Assembly (NCBI GenBank): GCA_025331445.1
Contig: JAIWNE010000002.1
Span: 248,001-312,000 of the forward strand
From: Blakeslea trispora
Taxonomy: Eukaryota; Mucoromycota; Mucoromycetes; Mucorales; Choanephoraceae
Reading direction: 5' to 3'
Length of the DNA stretch: 64,000 bases
Shown here: positions 57,994-64,000 of the stretch, one piece after another
Numbering within the stretch: position 1 is the first letter of the stretch
Layout of the letters: each line of letters starts with the position of its first letter
Translations under genes and position numbers: made by a program
Notes under the pieces: generated by a model
The model's input: only the letters and a program-made list of their open reading frames with translations
Told to the model about the DNA's origin: nothing
Databases searched by the model: none

Positions 57994-59348
57994 ATTAGAA
58001 TAAGAGAAAGACAAGTAAAAGAGAGAAAAAAGTACACAAAAAGGTTTTTTTTCTTTCCAATATATAAATATATGCTGGTTTTGGATTATTTTTGATCTGG
58101 TAAAATCAGCTGAGAAACAACTTGTGTAATTTCCCTTATTTGGAAACCATCAACCAATCAACCCACCTTTTTCCAGATAAAACCACAAGATATCAGTTGT
58201 AGCACAACCATTTGACAATTTTCTTGTACAACTGAAAAAGACGCCTGAAAAAAAGAAAAGAGTGAGAAATAATCTAGTATGAAAATAATCCCCCTCCCTT
58301 AGTCAGTCACTCTATACAGTCAGGCAGATAAGATTGAAACAAATAAAAAAAAAGTACAAAAGGATTGAAAAATAACAAGGCTCAATTGATTGCAGCCAAG
58401 AAATAAACAAGTTTTCTTTCAATATACTACGCGACAACAAACATATGTTTTGCTTAAACACCTTGTAGTTTGTATAGCATATCTGATCATAAACAAGTAC
58501 TCTTTTCTGAACAATCAAATCGACAACACAATTTTACTCTGATTGATGCACCAATCAGAATGCAGCATCAAGACATTGTTACCCAGGTAGCATACAATGG
58601 TTATTCCTTTGTCTACTCATAAAAGATCTTTATCAAGCCAAACTGTATCTATTGTCATTTAAAGAAAAAAAAAGAAAGAAAATAACCTGTACTCTTTTTT
58701 TTTCTTTCTTTCTTGTTTTTGGTTATTCCGGAACTTTTATTCCCTCCAAGAAAAGCGAATTTTCCTTCATCTTTTATAAAACTACAATTTCAGGAACTAA
58801 CAATAAAGAAGCTGACTTGCTAGAATTGGTAGTCATCTGTATGACCTTTTTTTTTTGTCACTCTATCCAAAGAAAGACTTAAACTCCTTTCTAAGCTTTT
58901 GCATTGGTTTAAATGTTGACTCCTAAGAAAAGAGATACTTTGGTTACTTGGTGATTTACCACAAGATTGAATGCAGTGAATGAAGCCTTGTAGTGTTGCT
59001 TTCAATACTTTTGCACGGTTATTTAATATTCATCTGTTTGATTTGTACAAGCTTAGAAAAAGAGAACAACTAATCCCCCCCCCTAAGTCAATCTCCTTTT
59101 TTTTTTGTTTTGTATGTATATATCATTCCCCTAATCACTTTCTCAATTCTTTTTTTTCTCTCTCTCTCTCTCTCTCTTCTTCACTAAATTTCTTTTTTTT
59201 TTTTTTTCTTTAAAATGATGAACGGTAATTGTGTTACAACAAGGAATGGAAATTTCATGCTGATTTAACTATTGAAATAGATCCTATTGCTTCAACAGGT
59301 GTAGGTTACTCAAAGAATTGAAATGCCTTTGTCTTACATTACCCTTAG
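57994..59348. other. Spacer and unresolved 5' region of the septin gene
   Basis: No supported gene from 57994 to about 59130. A CT dinucleotide run (59157-59178) and poly-T precede a candidate start, ATGATG at 59215-59220. The septin coding frame upstream of 59349 is unresolved because no simple combination of exons from this start reaches it in frame. Confidence 0.5.
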
Positions 59349-60929
59349 ATTACTGTGATCCGTAAGAAGCTTCAAGGCTATGTTGGCTTTGCCAATTTGC
59401 CCAATCAAGTACATAGGAAATCAGTAAAAACTGGTTTCCAGTTTACTTGTATGGTTGTCGGTAAGTTTTTTTTTTGTGTGTATATATATAAAAAATAACT
59501 TACACGAAAAGGAAAACAATGACTACTAAATATAGGTGAATCGGGTCTTGGCAAATCAACATTGGTCAACACGTTATTTAATTCTCAGCTTTATCCAACA
59601 AAGGAAATGCCGGATCTCACCACAGAAGTTTCTCAGACAGTGGAGATTAAATCAACAACGGCTCACATTGAAGAAAATGGTGTCAAGTTAAAACTGACTG
59701 TTGTTGATACGCCAGGTTTTGGTGATTTTGTAGACAACATGGAAAGGTACATTTAAGGTTATTTTAAAAAAAAAAAAAAAGAAACATAATTCTCATCATT
59801 CCTTGTAAAAAAAAAAAAAAACCAGTTGGAACCCTATTCTTGATGATATCGAGTCTAGATTTGATGCTTACCTTGAGCAAGAGAATCGTGTCAATCGTCA
59901 TCGTATGGCTGATAATCGTATTCATGCCTGTCTTTACTTTATTGCACCTACAGGCCATGCATTACGACCATTGGATATCGAATTTATGCGTCGCCTTCAT
60001 ACGCGTGTCAATCTGATTCCAGTCGTGGCCAAGGCAGATACATTGACTGAAGAGGAAGCTGCTGCTTTTAAGGAACGTGTTTTGGCTGATATTGCGTATC
60101 ATAAAATTCAAATCTATCAAGCGCCTGTTTATGAGTATGACGATCAAGAGACGATTGCCGAGAATAGGGAAATAATGTCCAAGATTCCTTTTGCTGTTGT
60201 TGGATCATGCAAAGAGTATGAATTAGAAGAAGGGCGTCGTGTACGTGGTCGTCTATATCCTTGGGGTGTGATTGAAGTAGATAATGAAGACCACTGTGAT
60301 TTTGTGAAGCTTCGTCAAATGCTGATTCGGTAAATTTCTCCCCCTTTTTTTTTTTGTTTTTGTTTTTATAATTTTTTTTACTCTCCTAATTATGCAAATT
60401 GCTTGATGTAGAACACATATGGAGGAATTGAAAGAATATACCAACGATGTTCTGTATGAAAACTATCGTACTGAAAAACTAACTTCAATGGGCATTCAAC
60501 AAGATCCTTCTGTCTTTAAGGAAGTCAAGTAAAGTAGTTTCTTTTTCTTTTCTTTTTTTTTACTAATGCTCTTTGTTGATAGTCCTACTCAAAAGATGGA
60601 AGAGGAACGAATGGCTCATGAACAAAAACTAAGTAAAATGGAATCGGAAATGAGAGCTGTATTCCAAGCTAAAGTAGCTGAAAAAGAATCCAAATTAAAG
60701 CAATCCGAAGTAGAGGTAAGCAATGAAAAATACGGAAAAGGAGAATCATAAGGGGGTGAATTCAAACATGCTGTCTATCATTTAGTTATATGCACGTCAT
60801 AGAGAAATGAAAGATGCACTTGATAAACAATTGAGCGATTTGGAGGAAAGAAGACGTCGATTGGAAGTAGGCAGACCTATCACTCCAGATAAATCAAAGA
60901 AGAAGGCATTTCATTTTAACAACAAGTGA
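59349..60929 (+). CDS. CDC3: Septin, Cdc3/AspB class (N terminus unresolved)
   Basis: Six exons from 59349, namely 59349-59460, 59536-59746, 59826-60329, 60412-60528, 60583-60715 and 60786-60929, give 406 residues. A short 5' exon is still missing. The first block, [20 protein letters not shown], is the Cdc3-type polybasic/early motif. The GTPase motifs are GESGLGKST (G1), DTPGFGD (G3) and VAKADTL (G4). The septin unique element includes [18 protein letters not shown]. The C-terminal coiled coil reads [20 protein letters not shown] and [15 protein letters not shown], as in AspB. Septins polymerise into filaments at septa and budding or hyphal necks. The frame is closed by TAG just upstream of 59349, so the start must be spliced on. 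CDC3 class is likely rather than certain. Confidence 0.92.
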
Positions 60930-61655
60930 GAAAAAAGGGGAATTTAATAAAGTGTGATACAAGTGTTTTCTAAAAAAAATGCATGTGTATATATTCTGAT
61001 TCTCACCCTGAATTCGAAATAACAAAAAAAAAAAAAAAAAAAAGGAGGAGCATGTTTGTCCCTGCATTTGATTACAAATTTGTAGCACATTCGGCTCTTA
61101 TAATTTAGCAAATCTACTTTTTCTTTGTTTTGATTGGCTGATTATTCCGTTCAAAGTAGCAACTTTTCCGAGTCTTTCTTATGAATAGAGATAGATTGTT
61201 CTTTAAGATGATAGACAAGTCAATACCAGTTCAAGGTAGGAAAAAAAAGGACTTTGAAGAAAGGTGCGATACTGTGCTAGTTGTTATGCTTGAAATCCTA
61301 TATGCGATTTGTTTAGTATATAATGACACGAGGCAGCCACTGCTGTTTCCATTCGTTGATGGCAATAAGAAGGAAAGACTCCCTCTTTTCTTTTTAAGGT
61401 TACGCAGCAACGTCTATTAAACCAAAAAGTGTCATACAAAGATTTTCTCCTTGTCTTACTGCTATTTAGCAGAAAAAGCTGTCATCTTTCTTTCCTTTTA
61501 CATTCAAGAAAAAAAAAAAAAGAGAAAGAGACTAACGAGATCAAGTGTAACATTTTTTTTAAGAAAGATAGTCCCCAAAAAAATAAAAAAAAAAAATTGA
61601 TAGCTGAGTTTTTTCTTGTTATCAGTCAAAATAAGATTAGGACATTCTTTTGGAA
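60930..61655. other. Intergenic spacer
   Basis: Septin 3' flank and AT-rich sequence with A runs (61024-61044, 61500-61512). The ORF at 61181-61420 is not convincing as a gene. A CCAAT-type word, GATTGGCTGA, occurs at 61132. Confidence 0.45.
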
Positions 61656-62241
61656 GCGTACCGTTTTTCACAGTCCCTCTTAAAACGGTACATGACCCCC
61701 CCCCCCAAACTTAAAAAGTCTAAAGTATAAACGTTGTTTCGGCTCTCGGATATCTTTTTAGCTCTTGAAAGGATGTTTGACCATAAAAAAAAAAGTAAAG
61801 TAATTCATTCAGGCAAACAAATTTATTCATTACTAATTGACAATCGTTGAATATCATCCTTCAAGTTGTACAATAGTCGCTTTATTTAAGACTGTTCATA
61901 TTCTTGATAAATGAACTCTTATATTGTATTGAGAATAATCTCATATCAAGCAACTACTGTAGTTATATCCAAGTTTTTCTGCACACCTTTCTGATTTTCC
62001 TCATTCAAAGTATAAACAAATTCTCTGAACCATAAACAAACTACTGCAGTTCATGGCAAAATAATTTGGAGCAATCTTTTCTTTTATGAATATCTGAATA
62101 GCAATAGAATATAAGAATTGTATCAAGAGAAAAGTACTGCCAATTGGAAGCTCGGTTCATGACATGCAAGCAATACATCTCAAATCAAAGTATTTGGGGG
62201 GTCATACTGTATTTTAAGGATGACTGCGAAAAGCGGCACGC
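61656..62241. mobile_element. About 590-bp non-autonomous element with about 46-nt terminal inverted repeats
   Basis: The left end (61656 on: GCGTACCGTTTTTCACAGTC, then TTAAAA, ATGACCCCCC) and the reverse complement of the right end (GCGTGCCGCTTTTCGCAGTC, then TTAAAA, ATGACCCCCC) align without gaps over about 46 nt, roughly three quarters identical. Most differences are C/T or A/G. The interior holds no transposase ORF but does contain the dispersed repeat also found at 36002-36083. This is MITE-like. The family of the missing transposase is unknown. Confidence 0.7.
61869..61951 (+). repeat. 80-nt dispersed repeat, copy 2 (related to 36002-36083)
   Basis: TACAATAGTCGCTTTATTTAA to ACTCTTATATTG and TATCAAG matches the segment at 36002-36083 with scattered changes. 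It lies inside the inverted-repeat element. Confidence 0.6.
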
Positions 62242-62614
62242 CAGAGCGGCACATCCGTGATAGTTTCCTACTATTGACCCATTTTTGTAACGGTGTCCCA
62301 ATTTAATTTAGAAATGAACAAACTCTCTTTCTATTGACTCAACCTGGTTTTGTTGACTGTAATAACAAGCATAGAGAAGGAAATTTAAAGAAAAAGTAAA
62401 AATACATTTTCTTATTATAAAGTTTCTTTTTTTTTTTTTTTTTTATTAATCAGACGGTGTAAACTCCATAGTCGGAAATACCAGTTTTTTTTTTTTTTTT
62501 TTTTTTTTTTCGAGATAATAAACATAATAAAAAAAATTTTTTTTTAACACTTAATTCTCCTTTTTTTCTCTCTCTCTTCTAAACATTGCTCCTCTTTTTT
62601 TTTATTATTATTAT
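62242..62614. other. Promoter region of the NmrA-like gene with long T runs
   Basis: Two long T homopolymers (about 62427-62444 and 62485-62510) and a CT-rich leader (62560-62590) lie upstream of the ATG at 62615. Poly-dT tracts of this kind can exclude nucleosomes. Confidence 0.5.
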
Positions 62615-63703
62615 ATGACTCAACAAGTTGGAAAAGGCTCTATCTTTGTTTCTGGTACCGATGGTGATAAGGGTGTAGCTATTGTTCAACAGTTATTGCA
62701 ATTACCAGAACAATACAAGCATTTGACTCGTCAACATGTCTATGCTGGCTTACCAGATGATACTACACCTAGAGCCAAATCACTTCAAGGCTTGGGTGCT
62801 CAAGTGGTTGCCTTTGATATCTTTCATGATCATCAAGCAGCTGTGAAGGCCTTGACTGGCATGGCCAAGCTCTGTTTGCTCATCGACCCATTAAGCGAAC
62901 GTCTTCAACGCTCCAATGCTTATCATTATGGCAAAGCGTAAGTCTTTTGGAACATTGAAATGAACCGATTTCTAACATGCTTGTATAGATTCATTGACGC
63001 TGCCAAAGAAGCTTGTGTTGAACATGTCATCTTCTTGACTCCCTTCAGTCCATCTGATGCTTGTTTTATGAAAGCACAAGAACAAGGTGATGAGGTCATG
63101 CCATTTGATTCTTATCGCTCCCAATTTGTCTTGATTGAGTCTTATCTCCATGCACAATTGGGTAACAATCAAATTACTATATTAAGGTATCCCGGTGTCC
63201 TTCATCAACATTTGCTTGTGTTTGGCAAATATATTGCTCAACACAATGCTTTCCCATTGCCTGACCAACACTTGGAAATTACAGTTGAATCTTGTAATAT
63301 GATTGATATTGCTCGTGCTGTTGCCTGTGTTGCTCATTCACCTACCTTACGCCATAGCAAGAACGCCTATAAAATCTCTTCTAGCCTGTTGACATTGGAA
63401 GAAGTCAGTCAACGTGTTCTTCAGGGCCTTTCTCGAGAGAATGCTATTAACCGTATTGATGTGTCTGCCTTACAGAAAGTGCTGTCTGAAGCGATTGGAA
63501 ATGAGGACCATGCTATCTTTCTGATGGAAATGTGGGGTCTTTTACAACAACAAAACAGGCGCTTGGAAATCACAAGAGATTTGGAGGCATTGACGGGACA
63601 AAGCGGGAAAACTCTGAATGAATATCTCTTGGAAGCTGAAGTACGTGATGCTTTCTTATCACACACAAACGATATCCTTCCCTCTTCTTCCAAAGTGGCT
63701 TAA
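62615..63703 (+). CDS. NmrA-like NAD(P)-binding protein
   Basis: Two exons, 62615-62937 and 62989-63703, give 345 residues. The N terminus reads GKGSIFVSGTDGDKGVAIVQ, in the position of a Rossmann nucleotide-binding turn with its usual GxxGxxG relaxed to GTDGDKG. Then come PRAKSLQGLGAQVVAFDI and LLIDPLSER, typical of NmrA-type atypical short-chain dehydrogenases. IFLTPFSPSDACFM and QITILRYPGVLHQHLL continue the fold. The catalytic Tyr-Lys pair of classical SDRs is not apparent, so a redox-sensing or regulatory role is as likely as catalysis. The last 110 residues are helical and Gln-rich. Substrate unknown. Confidence 0.85.
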
Positions 63704-63790
63704 ACTATTACTTGTATCATTTCGCATTCTCTTTTCATCTATACTTATAACATTTCATTCTGTGTACATAAAGTTTTATTATTATCATCA

Positions 63791-64000
63791 TTATTTTCTG
63801 TATTTTTGATAAGGCTGATGTCGCCTGCTATCGAAACGACAATTAGTCTTTAGGACACAACCATCCCTATCCATACATTGAGCAATGCGTGCCAAATTAC
63901 GTGCATCATCCAAGCCGGAATGTTCTCTCCCTTCAAACTCTATCTTCAAATGGGTCAACATGCCATTGATATTCTTGTTCTCTCTTAGATGATAGAACTC
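63791..64000 (-). CDS. 3' end of an ERI1-like 3'-5' exoribonuclease (partial)
   Basis: The minus strand is open from base 64000 to the TAA at 63793-63791 (70 codons, including the stop; C terminus only). It reads NGMLTHLKIEFEGREHSGLD followed by DARNLARIAQCM, the third exonuclease motif of DEDDh exonucleases. It matches the ERI1/ERI3 family closely in the block GRxHSGxDD-x-N-x-A. The basic tail (KTNCRFDSRRHQPYQKYRK) closes the protein. ERI1 relatives trim 5.8S rRNA 3' ends and degrade small-RNA duplexes in RNA interference. The remainder of the gene is outside the window. Confidence 0.75.
   Translation of the reverse strand, partial: EFYHLRENKNINGMLTHLKIEFEGREHSGLDDARNLARIAQCMDRDGCVLKTNCRFDSRRHQPYQKYRK

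Noticed and set aside
61181..61683. Plus-strand ORFs between the septin gene and the TIR element
   Set aside because: Low complexity, no homology recognised, and the second runs into the terminal repeat of the mobile element.

Overview
The window is nuclear DNA of a filamentous fungus, most likely a Mucoromycota (Mucorales-type) genome. It is AT-rich and has many homopolymer runs. It holds short spliced genes with introns mostly of 50-70 nt, and eukaryotic housekeeping genes (ERG28, eL34, septin, Rpn8, Rab2, Spo11, Nop4). A two-cluster Zn2Cys6 regulator and relics of DIRS-like, MULE and TnpB/Fanzor-like elements are also present. I cannot name the species. There is no sign of operons, CRISPR, phage or bacterial signals. 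Exon boundaries were worked out by hand from reading frame, GT..AG signals and family conservation.

Layout: 1-1.6 kb is a truncated transposon protein (minus), followed by repeat-rich spacer with a 92-bp-arm inverted repeat. 2.8-9.1 kb holds a tandem ABC ATPase (+), a mitochondrial dicarboxylate carrier (-) and an unrecognised coiled-coil protein (+). 9.1-13.8 kb is rearranged: a DNA-level pseudogene copy of the coiled-coil gene's 3' end, a solo transposon terminus, a 5'-truncated WDR68-like WD40 gene, and a DIRS-type tyrosine recombinase relic. 13.8-28.8 kb is dense and ordinary: double Zn2Cys6 regulator, F-box protein, NOP4, ERG28, beta-adaptin, eL34, MCH1-like transporter, ING/PHD protein. 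28.8-31.8 kb is a repeat graveyard with a TnpB/Fanzor-like C-terminal fragment. 31.8-35.8 kb has secreted Cu/Zn SOD (-) and SPO11 (+). 35.8-42.6 kb is a second graveyard: a FAR1-like fragment and a decayed MULE transposase carrying a C-terminal OTU protease domain. 42.6-64 kb is gene-dense again: YRA1, SEN54, GIS2, a kelch membrane protein, a Sec7-PH ARF-GEF, a tiny candidate secreted cysteine-rich peptide, RAB2, RPN8, a small unknown protein, a CDC3-type septin, an about 590-bp inverted-repeat element, an NmrA-like reductase, and the 3' end of an ERI1-like exonuclease.

The genes are functionally scattered. Several touch RNA processing and export (NOP4, YRA1, SEN54, GIS2, ERI1-like) or membrane traffic (beta-adaptin, RAB2, Sec7-PH). 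Divergent pairs with short shared promoters recur: NOP4/ERG28, APL2/eL34, SEN54/GIS2, RAB2/RPN8. Several of these and other 5' regions contain CCAAT-type words. The most interesting points are the MULE-OTU relic, the TnpB/Fanzor-like fragment, the TIR element family linked to a local duplication, the two-cluster zinc regulator with a GC-AG intron, the microexons in ING and RAB2, and the candidate secreted 64-residue peptide.
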